A stretch of 64,000 nt of DNA from Streptomyces sclerotialus (GTDB lineage Bacteria > Actinomycetota > Actinomycetes > Streptomycetales > Streptomycetaceae), in the NCBI GenBank assembly GCA_000719105.1, contig JODX01000026.1:1-64000 (forward strand), given 5' to 3'. Positions 49,786 through 57,833 of the stretch are shown here, piece by piece. Made by a program: the position numbers and the translations under genes. Every line of letters begins with the position of its first letter. The first letter of the stretch is position 1. The notes beneath the pieces are model-generated. The model had not been told where the DNA came from, did no database searches, and worked only from the letters and a program-made list of their open reading frames with translations.

Positions 49786-51507
49786 ATGGGTGTCACGCTG
49801 CCGGGTTACCTGGACGAAGCCCTGGACCTGATCGGCGTCAGCTGGCCGAACGTGGACGAGGACGATTACCGCGAGATGGCCCAGGCCATGCGGGAGTTCG
49901 CCGACGACGTCGATGACGGCGCCGCCGACGCCCACGCGGCGATCATGGATCTGATCGGGACCAATGAGGGCCTGGCGGTCCAGGCGCTCGAGACGCACTG
50001 GGGCAAGGTCAAGGGCACCCACCTGACCAACCTCGCCGAGGCCGGGCGGATGGCGGCGACCGCGCTGGACGGGGTGGCCGTGCTGATCGAGGGCGCCAAG
50101 GTGGCCGCCATCGCCCAGCTGGGCATCCTGGCCGCCGAGATCGCGGCAGCCATCGCCGCCGCGCCGCTCACCCTGGGGCTGTCGACGCTGGGCGGCATCG
50201 CGGGCACCCAAGTCACCCGGATCGCGGTGAAACGTATCTTCGAGGAGGTGGCCGAGCAGGTAGTCACTCAGGTGGTCGAGACCGCGATGGGCCCCGTCTT
50301 CCAGGCCCTCGGAGCCATGACCGGCGATCTGGTGGTCCAGCTGGGCGGCAGTGCCCTCGGCGTGCAGAAGGGTGTCGACCTCGGTCAGACCGCGCAGGCG
50401 GGCAAGCAGGGTCTGAGCGACGGTGTCGACAGCGCCAAGGCGGGCCTCGACGGGTCGATGGCCCTGGCCGGTGCGGACGGATCCGGGAGCGGTTCCGGGA
50501 GTTCCGGTGGCGGGGGTGGCGGGGGCGGCGGAGGCGGTCAGTTCAGCCTGGACCCCGATGCGTACGACAGGGCCGGCACCCAGCTCAAGGGCGCGGGCGG
50601 CAAGCTCCGCGACCAGGCGGGCGGGAAGATATCCCGGGCCAGGACCACGCACGGCCGCACCAAGGGCAAGGACCCGATCGCGGACGCCGCCAACGCCATG
50701 CTGGACACGGTCATCGAAGGCATCGAGCGGGGCGTCAAGAGATCCGCCGACCACCTCGACGAGAACATGACCGGCGGCCTCAAGAAGATGGCCAGGAACC
50801 ACCAGGACAACGACGACGAGACCGCACTGTCCTTGGCCCAGCTCGGTAAGCGTGCCGACAGGACACCCATGTACCTCATGGGCGACGACGGAACCGTCAA
50901 GCGGCTGCAGTCGGACGGCAAGCGCGCGGATCTGACCGACGAGGACAGACAGCGCATGGGTCTCAGGTTCGGCGGCGACGACGGCGACAACGTCGGCCGA
51001 CCGGTGGCCGGAGAAGCGAGCCTGAAGCTCCACGGCAGGGAGCGGCCACGTCCCCTCAGTGACTCGACACAGGTGGGACTCGGCAGCACCCCACTGTCCC
51101 GGGCCGTACAGCTGGCCCGCCACGCGGACGGGAGCTACGGCAACCACAAGCAGGTCAACGGGCAGGACAAGTTCGAGAGCAACAACTACGCCGCCGCACG
51201 CTTCAACAACGCCAAGGACGACGGCGACTTCGTCCTGGTCGCCCGGAGTTCGGGTTTCCGCCACTCCGAGCGCATGATCGGCTTCCCGGTCCTCAGAGAC
51301 GGGGCGGGAGGCCGCATGACCGAGCTGTACACGGAAAGGGCCCCCTGTTCCTCCGCCCCGAACTGCAGCGCGTGGATGAAGGAGACATTGCCGCACGTCG
51401 ATGTGAGCCACAGCATCGAATACGGCTCCACGCGTGAATCCCGAGCGGACGGCAACGCGGAGATGATGAATTATCTGGACCGCCTGAGAGGGAATCGGAA
51501 CAGATGA
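49786..51507 (+). CDS. T7SS polymorphic toxin with C-terminal nucleotide-deaminase-like domain
   Basis: 573 aa from ATG 49786, after CGGGGG. N-terminal helical WXG-type domain (W72-G73, THWGKVKG) with a hydrophobic stretch (about 105-165) resembles T7SS export domains. A Gly-rich linker (240-251) leads to a charged middle part. The last ~120 residues carry the deaminase zinc site: H493-S-E495 and P520-C521 with C527 in YTERAPCSSAPNC, as in XOO_2897-type deaminase toxins that act on nucleic acids or nucleotides. The following SUKH-4-like gene is the likely immunity protein. Toxicity and export are inferred from the domain plan. Confidence 0.9.
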   Translation: MGVTLPGYLDEALDLIGVSWPNVDEDDYREMAQAMREFADDVDDGAADAHAAIMDLIGTNEGLAVQALETHWGKVKGTHLTNLAEAGRMAATALDGVAVLIEGAKVAAIAQLGILAAEIAAAIAAAPLTLGLSTLGGIAGTQVTRIAVKRIFEEVAEQVVTQVVETAMGPVFQALGAMTGDLVVQLGGSALGVQKGVDLGQTAQAGKQGLSDGVDSAKAGLDGSMALAGADGSGSGSGSSGGGGGGGGGGGQFSLDPDAYDRAGTQLKGAGGKLRDQAGGKISRARTTHGRTKGKDPIADAANAMLDTVIEGIERGVKRSADHLDENMTGGLKKMARNHQDNDDETALSLAQLGKRADRTPMYLMGDDGTVKRLQSDGKRADLTDEDRQRMGLRFGGDDGDNVGRPVAGEASLKLHGRERPRPLSDSTQVGLGSTPLSRAVQLARHADGSYGNHKQVNGQDKFESNNYAAARFNNAKDDGDFVLVARSSGFRHSERMIGFPVLRDGAGGRMTELYTERAPCSSAPNCSAWMKETLPHVDVSHSIEYGSTRESRADGNAEMMNYLDRLRGNRNR

Positions 51508-51658
51508 AGCACATATCCCGCGTAGCCCATGTATTCCATGCATTTCGCGCATTCCGTGATTCCCGGGTCCATTCGTGTCCGCGGTCGTCCGGGAGCCGCT
51601 TCGTTGCTGCTGCTAGCATCGGACACCCCCATCGTTCGCGAGGCAGGCAGGTCACGAC

Positions 51659-52231
51659 ATGGCACCCCCCATCGACCGGGAAACGCTGGAGACCGAGTTC
51701 GGTCCGGAAGAGCTCACGACGTTTTCCGAGGAAGCGGTGGTGAACATCCGGCATGAGCCGAGTGTGCATTTCCTGCGGCACGTCGGAATTCCGGCACGCC
51801 CCAATCCCTGGTTCGACCTCGTGGACGGCACTTCAGAACAGGCGAGGGCGGTTGGTGCTGCTTACGACGACCTCCGCGATCGGTGGACCAATCTGCCCGA
51901 GGGTGCCGAGAACTGGCTCCTTCTCGGCATGATTCCCTATGACGACATCGCTCTGGACGGAGCCACGGGCATCGTTCACTGTCTTCCGGCCGACGAGTCG
52001 GATACATATCCGCTGAACAAAGACCTTCCTTCCTTTGCTCATTTCCTCTACCTGCTGGAGAAGGAGCGCCCGAATTACGATTTCGAGTCGGAGCGGGAAG
52101 AGCTCGACGTCGACGGTGCGGTTTGGCGCCTGACGGAACAGATGAGGGAGATCGACCCGGAAGCCCTGAATGTGGGTAATTCGCGCTGGCATGACATCCT
52201 GGAGTACGTCGAATACCCCGAGGCGCGGTAG
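51659..52231 (+). CDS. SUKH-4-like immunity protein for the upstream deaminase toxin
   Basis: 190 aa, ATG 51659. It contains SUKH-4 blocks NWLLLGMIPYDDIALDGATGIVHCLP and PSFAHFLYLLEKERPNYDFESE, plus a N-terminal EELTTFSEEAVVNIRHEPSVHFLRHVGIP. It is cytosolic and acidic, suited to bind a basic toxin domain. It directly follows the toxin gene on the same strand (152-bp gap), so the pair is a typical polymorphic toxin-immunity unit. It is a paralogue of the orphan at 38986. Confidence 0.9.
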   Translation: MAPPIDRETLETEFGPEELTTFSEEAVVNIRHEPSVHFLRHVGIPARPNPWFDLVDGTSEQARAVGAAYDDLRDRWTNLPEGAENWLLLGMIPYDDIALDGATGIVHCLPADESDTYPLNKDLPSFAHFLYLLEKERPNYDFESEREELDVDGAVWRLTEQMREIDPEALNVGNSRWHDILEYVEYPEAR

Positions 52232-52320
52232 GACGGCCACGCGGCTTCCCCGGGCGGAACGGCCTGCGAGATTCTGTCGATCGTCATCGTCACCGTCACC
52301 GGCATCCCAGAGGGACACTC

Positions 52321-53172
52321 GTGAATTACAGCAACCAGGATCGGGCCTCGCAGGGGCAGCAGCCAGGATCGCACCCGCAGTTCCCGCAGCAGCCCACCCC
52401 CGCGCACCCGCACGCGCAGTTCCCGCAGCAGCCCACACCGGCGCACCCGTCCGCACACGCGCCTGTGTACCCGCCCACGCCCCCACTCGCAGCGGACACC
52501 TCGATCGACATCGAGATCAAGAACAGAAGGCTACGCAGGTACGCCCGGGTCGAGCCCGGGGAGCAGACCACCACCATCCGGCAGGCGGAGCCGAGTGCGC
52601 CAGGCACGGGGGGCAGCCGGCTCGCGTACGTCCACGTGCCCCAGGACGCCCCGAAGGGCGGACGCAAGGCACGGCCGCCGTTCACGGTGACCGGCCTGAA
52701 CGGTGAACTGTTGTGCTCTGTCAGGCCCGTCGGCGGAGGCGTGTACGACGTGCACGGGAGCGACGGCGCCGCGATCGGCCGGATCACGCGGCGCAGCGGT
52801 CTGGTGCTGCCGTGGCCGCGCCGCGTGCACTGGACCGTGCAGTCCGCCCAGGGGGGCGAGCCGCTGGCCGGGAAGGTCGGGACGGTGAAGGGGTGGGTGG
52901 CCATGAGTCTCGGCTTCCCGCTCTACTTCGCCGCCTGGGCGGTCATGGCTGTCCAGGGGCTGGTGCTGCTGCTGATCGGGGACAAGCGCGGGGCCAAGGA
53001 GGACTCGGCCTGGGAGCTGGAGCCTCCGTGCCGTACGCAATGGCGCACGTCCGCCGGTCCGGAGGCCGTCATCGACTACCGGACCGGCGGCGTCTACCGG
53101 CTCTCCTCGCCCCGGCTGGACCACCGGCTGCTCTATGCGCAGGCCGTTCTGCACGTATGGGACCGAGGTTGA
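52321..53172 (+). CDS. Pro/Gln/His-rich, membrane-associated hypothetical protein
   Basis: 283 aa, GTG 52321 with AGAGGGA. A Gln/Pro/His-rich start with repeated FPQQPTPAHP units (~20-45) precedes a beta-rich domain, a hydrophobic helix (WVAMSLGFPLYFAAWAVMAVQGLVLLLIG) and the C-terminus RLDHRLLYAQAVLHVWDRG. The last part and the order of domains match the protein at 27056, which lacks the Gln/Pro start. It precedes module C by 112 bp. Unknown function, probably membrane-associated. Confidence 0.72.
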   Translation: MNYSNQDRASQGQQPGSHPQFPQQPTPAHPHAQFPQQPTPAHPSAHAPVYPPTPPLAADTSIDIEIKNRRLRRYARVEPGEQTTTIRQAEPSAPGTGGSRLAYVHVPQDAPKGGRKARPPFTVTGLNGELLCSVRPVGGGVYDVHGSDGAAIGRITRRSGLVLPWPRRVHWTVQSAQGGEPLAGKVGTVKGWVAMSLGFPLYFAAWAVMAVQGLVLLLIGDKRGAKEDSAWELEPPCRTQWRTSAGPEAVIDYRTGGVYRLSSPRLDHRLLYAQAVLHVWDRG

Positions 53173-53284
53173 ACACGAACGCCACAAGTATGTGACGGCG
53201 AAGAGGCCCGTGTACCTCAGTAGTTGCAGCTTCGGTAGCCTGCACGGCGGTGACTCGATCACGGCTACGGGGAGGCACACGGGG

Positions 53285-53572
53285 ATGGCGGACTTCAAGA
53301 TCGATGTCGATCGCATGAAGACCCTGATCAACAGGCTGGACCAGGTGGACGACCGCATGCGCGGCGCCCAGCAGCGGCTGAACAAAGTGGGTCCGAAGGG
53401 CCTGGGCACGGACGGCCTCGACAACGCCTGTGACGGCTTCCAGGACGACTGGGGCGACGGCATCAAGCGGATCGCCGAAGCCTCCAAGCAACTGCACGAG
53501 GGGCTCAAGAAGACGCTCGAGTCCTACCAGACGACCGAACAGGACCTGCAGAAGGGCTTCAGCCAGAAGTAG
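53285..53572 (+). CDS. WXG100-like protein of module C
   Basis: 95 aa from ATG 53285. Helical, with the turn W56-G57-D58-G in LDNACDGFQDDWGDG, the same LDxxCxxFxxxWxxG block as modules A and B. YxxxE is Y81-E85 (YQTTE). It ends in FSQK. First gene of module C; the next start is 100 bp downstream. Likely exported together with, or as partner of, the large protein. Confidence 0.87.
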   Translation: MADFKIDVDRMKTLINRLDQVDDRMRGAQQRLNKVGPKGLGTDGLDNACDGFQDDWGDGIKRIAEASKQLHEGLKKTLESYQTTEQDLQKGFSQK

Positions 53573-53672
53573 CCCTGGCACGTGGCTGCCGACAGGTGGC
53601 TCCGGTGCCGGTACCGGAACCACCGACGCTCCGACAACTCGCACCGCACCGCACGACAACGGGGAGAAAACC

Positions 53673-55001
53673 ATGGGGATGTTCGACGACCCCGACTGGC
53701 CCGGTCTGAAGTTCAACCCGGCCAAGGGCGACCTGCACACGATCGAGTCACTGGCGTACGACGTCAAGACGGTCGGCGACGAGCTCGACGAGATGCGGGA
53801 GATGCTGGTCAGCATCGGCAAGACGGACGGAGCGTGGGAGGGCGAAGCCGCCACCAAGTTCCAGGACAAGATCGGCGAGCTGCCCAAGTACCTCAAGCAG
53901 GGCCATGAGTCGATGACCGCCTGCTCGAAGGCGCTCAAGTCCTGGCACTCGGAGCTGCAGACCATGCAGCGGCAGGCCAAGAGCCTGGAGGCCGAGGCGG
54001 TCGAGGAGCGCAGGCTCCTCGAGGAGAAGAACAGTGCCGTCGACCGGGTCAACGACAAGATCGGCCAGGCGATGTTCCGGCAGCTCACCGAGCAGGAGGC
54101 CAAGGCCCTCGACGAGGAGGCCAGGGCCGCCGAGTCGGCGGCGAAGCAGGCCGCGGGGGATCTCGAGAGAACCATCGAGGACGCCGAGGCGCTGCTCAAG
54201 TACTGGCAGGAGCAGGCCGGCAAGGCCGAGAAGGCCATCCGCGAGGCCGCGGAGAACCGGCCGCCGGACCTCGGTATCTGGGACAAGATCACGGACGGGC
54301 TGAAGGGCGCCTGGGACGGCTTCAAGGACTTCCTGATCGACAACGCGGACCTGTTCTCCACGATCTCCAGCGCACTGGCCGCGGCCGCGATCGTGGTCAA
54401 CGTCATCCCGGTCGGCGGCCAGGTCGCCTCGGCGATCCTGGGCGCGGGCTCGGTCGCGTTCGCCGGAGCCGCGATGGCGGGTCACTGGATGGGCGGGGCC
54501 CCGATGTGGAAGGTGGGCCTCGATGCGCTCGGTGTGATCCCCGGCGTCGGCGGTGCCATCAAGGGCGTGACCTCCGGAGTCAAGGCCGTGAAAGCAGGGG
54601 GGAAGTTCGCCTCCGGCATCGCTCCGGGCGCCAGGACCATGGTCAACCAGATCACGAACCCCGTGAGCACGAAGCTGGTCAACTGGGGGCTGGGGAAGTA
54701 CGCGGTCGACCCCGCGCTCATCACCGTCGGCGTCAAGGGCTTCTCCACCGGCTTCGGCCTCGGCCACCTCGTCGGCGGGAGTGACGACGGCGGCAGCCGG
54801 CAGCCGGTCACCACGCAGCCCGCCCCGGCGGATGCCAGGACCAGCGAGCTGATCCGTGGCGGCGACCAGCCTGTTCAGACGATGCCGTACCCGGCGGACC
54901 CCAGGAGCAGCGAGCTGATCCGGGGCAGCGAGCAGCCCGTCCGGACGATGCCGTACCCCGTGGCCACGGGTGACAAGTTCCACCAGACCCTGGCGGCCTG
55001 A
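53673..55001 (+). CDS. Large T7SS-signal coiled-coil protein of module C
   Basis: 442 aa, ATG 53673 with GGGGAG. N-terminal 'FDDPDWPGLKFNPAKGD' and W55-E56-G57 mark the T7SS-signal domain. Residues ~65-220 form charged coiled coil. A hydrophobic centre follows (ADLFSTISSALAAAAIVVNVIPVGGQVASAILGAG) and GLDALGVIPGVGGAIKG, matching LGMIPGVGALGK in module A. The C-terminus has a ~20-residue tandem repeat: SELIRGGDQPVQTMPYP then SELIRGSEQPVRTMPYP. No toxin domain. Coupled to the PCG/FG gene (5-bp gap). Confidence 0.87.
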   Translation: MGMFDDPDWPGLKFNPAKGDLHTIESLAYDVKTVGDELDEMREMLVSIGKTDGAWEGEAATKFQDKIGELPKYLKQGHESMTACSKALKSWHSELQTMQRQAKSLEAEAVEERRLLEEKNSAVDRVNDKIGQAMFRQLTEQEAKALDEEARAAESAAKQAAGDLERTIEDAEALLKYWQEQAGKAEKAIREAAENRPPDLGIWDKITDGLKGAWDGFKDFLIDNADLFSTISSALAAAAIVVNVIPVGGQVASAILGAGSVAFAGAAMAGHWMGGAPMWKVGLDALGVIPGVGGAIKGVTSGVKAVKAGGKFASGIAPGARTMVNQITNPVSTKLVNWGLGKYAVDPALITVGVKGFSTGFGLGHLVGGSDDGGSRQPVTTQPAPADARTSELIRGGDQPVQTMPYPADPRSSELIRGSEQPVRTMPYPVATGDKFHQTLAA

Positions 55002-55006
55002 GCGAG

Positions 55007-56143
55007 ATGACCGGACCCACCACCGCTACCGCTACCGCCGCCACTCCCGACTCCGAGACGGAGAGGTCCCTGCTCCACGTCGGGTGGATCGTGCCGCCGT
55101 TCTTCCACGAACTGCCCGTGGACACGGATGACGTCGACGAGGCGGGTGAGCGGCTCTACGAGACGGTCCAGGAAGTCCTGCCCGGCGGCACGGACGACGA
55201 GCGGTTCCGCATGTTCGTCACCTACGCCTCCATCGTCGGTGAGCTGCGCGACGCGGGGGCGGTGTACGCGGGGTTCTGCGCCATGGACATGGGCGGGCGT
55301 CCCAGTACCGCCAGTGTCGCGGTCTACCGCACGCCGTTGCAGAACATCACCGCCGAGGACGTACTGGCGGAGGCTTCCACCGCCCTGCAGCGGGCCTACC
55401 CCGACGACGACGTCCGGATCAGTGCCCTGCCCTGTGGCAAGGGCGAGGCCAGGGCCGTCGTACGGATCGGTGACGCCCCCTTCACGCTCGCTCCGGAGGT
55501 GTCCCCGACCGGTCAGCCGCTGGAGGTGCCACGCGGTCAGATACAGGTCTACATCCCGCTGCCGAACGACGCCGACATGCTGGTGTTCGAGCTCTCCACC
55601 CCCTGCATGGAGGACTGGGACTTCTACTCGGAACTCTTCGCGACGATCGTCCGCACGCTGGACTGGGCCACGGAGGAGGAGGCGCGGATGGCGGCGGCGC
55701 TCTCCCAGGTCCAGCCGGTCCCGGACGTGGCGCCCGACCCGGCCGTGGTCCAGGAGCTGTACGTCCAGTCCAGCCGGGTTCTGGACGCCCTCGCCGTCCG
55801 CGGCCGCATGGACGAGGGCAACGTGGTGTCCGCGGTCACCTGTGGCGCATGCGCGGCCAGGGGGCTGCGGTCGGTGTGCGCGGCACGCCACCGGTGGCAG
55901 CTGGACGACGTCGATGACGCGCTGCTCGCCGTCGCCGTCGGGCGGCTCGACGAGACCCTGCAGGCGCAGGGCTGGCTGAAGCTGTCGGGGACGCCGGGCC
56001 AGTACACGTCACTGGCTGCGGACGGCGGCTCCGGACACCGCGTCAACGCCACGCTGGTCCCCGGCCGGCGCCGGCTCGTCGTCGAGGTCGTCTCGCCCTG
56101 TACGCGGACGGTGCGCGGCCCGGGCGACTCCGTCTTCGGGTGA
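55007..56143 (+). CDS. FG-tailed module protein with PCG motif (module C)
   Basis: 378 aa, ATG 55007, 5 bp after the previous stop. Early block HVGWIVPPFFHELPVD, central ALPCGKGEARAVVRI, then LVFELSTPCMEDWDFYSELFATIVRTLDW; these three match the order in the proteins at 24780 and 57834. It is longer than those, with an extra C-terminal part: Cys residues in TCGACAARGLRSVC and a winged-helix-like end (DDALLAVAVGRLDETLQAQGWLKL), before VFG. No signal or membrane helix. An adaptor, chaperone or immunity role is possible. Confidence 0.8.
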   Translation: MTGPTTATATAATPDSETERSLLHVGWIVPPFFHELPVDTDDVDEAGERLYETVQEVLPGGTDDERFRMFVTYASIVGELRDAGAVYAGFCAMDMGGRPSTASVAVYRTPLQNITAEDVLAEASTALQRAYPDDDVRISALPCGKGEARAVVRIGDAPFTLAPEVSPTGQPLEVPRGQIQVYIPLPNDADMLVFELSTPCMEDWDFYSELFATIVRTLDWATEEEARMAAALSQVQPVPDVAPDPAVVQELYVQSSRVLDALAVRGRMDEGNVVSAVTCGACAARGLRSVCAARHRWQLDDVDDALLAVAVGRLDETLQAQGWLKLSGTPGQYTSLAADGGSGHRVNATLVPGRRRLVVEVVSPCTRTVRGPGDSVFG

Positions 56144-56232
56144 CTTCGTTCTCGCGTGAGGCCGTCCTCGGAAGAGGCCCTTCTCGGATGAGGTCGTCCT
56201 CGTACAGGCCGACCGGAGGAGGCGGCCACACC

Positions 56233-57117
56233 ATGAAGAACAACCCCACTGACCTCCTGCCGGTCAGCGCACACGCGCTGTCCGCGGACCCACGGCTGCG
56301 CAGCGTGATACGGCAGTTCGGCAGCACCTACGGCTACGACTACCTCGACGACGGGACGGTCGGACGGCTGCTGGCCGAGCACGAGGCGTCCCTGCGCAGG
56401 ACGGCGAGCGGGGGATTGGTCTGGTCGGCCGGGATCGCGGGCACCGTCGGGATCGCCTGGCTGGTGTGGGCGGCGGCCGGCGGACCGGGGAACGTCGGGC
56501 TCGCCGTCGCACCCCCCGTCGTCCTGCTCGCCCTGGCGGTCGCGGCCTTCGTCCGGGTCCACCGTCAGGGCAGGCGGCAGCTGCGCCATCCCTTCCTCGA
56601 GGGCTACCGGCACGTCCTCGCGGCGGCGCTCGCGCACGGCGTGCCCGTGACGCTCGTCCCCGCCTGGCTGACCGGCCGTGGCGGTGGGGAGGTGGAGGCG
56701 GCCCCGCTGCCGTCGTACACCGCACCGCCCGGCGGCGCCCCCGCACGCCCGCGGTCCGCCCGCGGTGCCGCGACCGGGGCGTCGCTGCCGCCGAAGCCCG
56801 CGGCGGTCGCGGAGTACGAACGGATCGCCGAGCAGGGCGGCTGGCACGACGAGACGGGCTGGATCCTCGTCGGCGCAGGAGCCGTCGGCGTTGGCTACGC
56901 CGTGGTCCAGGACGTGCCCGCGGCGTTCGCAGCCGTGCTGCTCGTCGGCTTCGGCGTCTGGACGTGGGTGGCCGGGTACCGGCTGGGCAGGCGGCAGGGC
57001 GAGCTGGCTGCCGAGGCCCGGCGCTACCTGAGCCGGCTGACCGAGGCCCAGGCCGCCGGCGCGGTGGTGCCGGAGCTGTCCCCGTCACTCCGCAAGCTGC
57101 TGGACTCCCCCCTCTGA
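56233..57117 (+). CDS. Multi-helix membrane protein of module C
   Basis: 294 aa. ATG 56233 is chosen for its GGAGGAGG site; a GTG at 56140 overlaps the previous stop but gives a poor start. Two helices (SGGLVWSAGIAGTVGIAWLVWAA; VGLAVAPPVVLLALAVAAFVRV), a basic linker, a Pro/Ala-rich part, then two more helices (WILVGAGAVGVGYAVV; AVLLVGFGVWTWVAGY). It fills the fourth slot but is not like the module A/B proteins there. A 22-bp hairpin follows its stop. Confidence 0.75.
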   Translation: MKNNPTDLLPVSAHALSADPRLRSVIRQFGSTYGYDYLDDGTVGRLLAEHEASLRRTASGGLVWSAGIAGTVGIAWLVWAAAGGPGNVGLAVAPPVVLLALAVAAFVRVHRQGRRQLRHPFLEGYRHVLAAALAHGVPVTLVPAWLTGRGGGEVEAAPLPSYTAPPGGAPARPRSARGAATGASLPPKPAAVAEYERIAEQGGWHDETGWILVGAGAVGVGYAVVQDVPAAFAAVLLVGFGVWTWVAGYRLGRRQGELAAEARRYLSRLTEAQAAGAVVPELSPSLRKLLDSPL

Positions 57118-57142
57118 CGGGTGCTGAGGGCTGGACGAAGAC

Positions 57143-57190
57143 GGAAACGGCGGTGGCGGTACCCGGCCGGGTACCGCCACCGCCGTTTCC
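57143..57190. terminator. 22-bp perfect bidirectional terminator between modules C and B
   Basis: The 22 bases 57143-57164 (start GGAAACGGCGG) pair without mismatch to 57169-57190 (end CCGCCGTTTCC), with a GGCC centre. The left end has a GGAAA and the right end TTTCC. It lies 26 bp after the module C stop and 14 bp before the stop of convergent module B, so it can end both transcripts. It is the strongest hairpin I found in the window. Confidence 0.92.
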
Positions 57191-57203
57191 TGCGGACTGC
57201 CGC

Positions 57204-57809
57204 TCAGCCGACCCGCGCACCCGCCGCCCGGGCCCGCTCCCGCGCCTCGGGGCCGACGCCGCGCTTGCGGGCCGACATCCGGTCGTTGGCCGCTTCCGGC
57301 TGAACCAGGGGAGCCAGTCGGCGTGGCCCCGGCGTGGCGACCACACCCAGGAACCTCGGGTCCCCTGCGAACCACACTTCGTCGACCGAGCCCGCCTTCA
57401 CGGCGCGGACCCAGAACGTGCAGCGGCCGCCGAGCCAATCGCCGGCCATGAGGGAGACCTGTTTCTCCGGCCGCTCAGGGTCCTGGAACGTGAACCGCGT
57501 GCTGCCGTTCTTGGCGATCCGAGCCGCGCCCCGCACCGGCTGCCACGGGTACACCCGCAGGATCCGGCGCAACCGCCGGACACTCAGCAGCTGTCCCAGC
57601 GCGGTCATCCACACGTAGAGGAGCACCAGGAAGAGCGGGAACGTCACCCACAGCCACATCGGGGTGAGGAACACGACGTTGACGTACAGCCAGCCGACGA
57701 GAAGCCCGATCGAGAAGAGGAAGAAGCCGAGCCGGAACAGTACCGTACGACGACAGCCCCACCGGGTCGCGGGATCTTCCCAGGCCGTTTTGGTCATGGG
57801 GACGCTCAT
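57204..57809 (-). CDS. Two-helix membrane protein of module B
   Basis: 201 aa from ATG 57809, GAGGAG upstream; an in-frame GTG at 57821 is too near that site. Two hydrophobic helices (FRLGFFLFSIGLLVGWLYV; WLWVTFPLFLVLLYVWMTAL) then RRILRVYPWQP and a soluble domain with VDEVWFAGDPRFLGVVATPGP and a basic C-terminus (SARKRGVGPEARERARAAG). It is the paralogue of the module A protein at 25505. Last gene of module B. Unknown function. Confidence 0.78.
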   Translation of the reverse strand: MSVPMTKTAWEDPATRWGCRRTVLFRLGFFLFSIGLLVGWLYVNVVFLTPMWLWVTFPLFLVLLYVWMTALGQLLSVRRLRRILRVYPWQPVRGAARIAKNGSTRFTFQDPERPEKQVSLMAGDWLGGRCTFWVRAVKAGSVDEVWFAGDPRFLGVVATPGPRRLAPLVQPEAANDRMSARKRGVGPEARERARAAGARVG

Positions 57810-57833
57810 CAGTGTGTCCACTCCTCGTCAGGA

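Noticed and set aside
49786..51507. C-terminal domain considered as an HNH or other nuclease
   Set aside because: The HSE and PC-x5-C order fits a deaminase zinc site; no HNH or PD-(D/E)xK pattern is visible.
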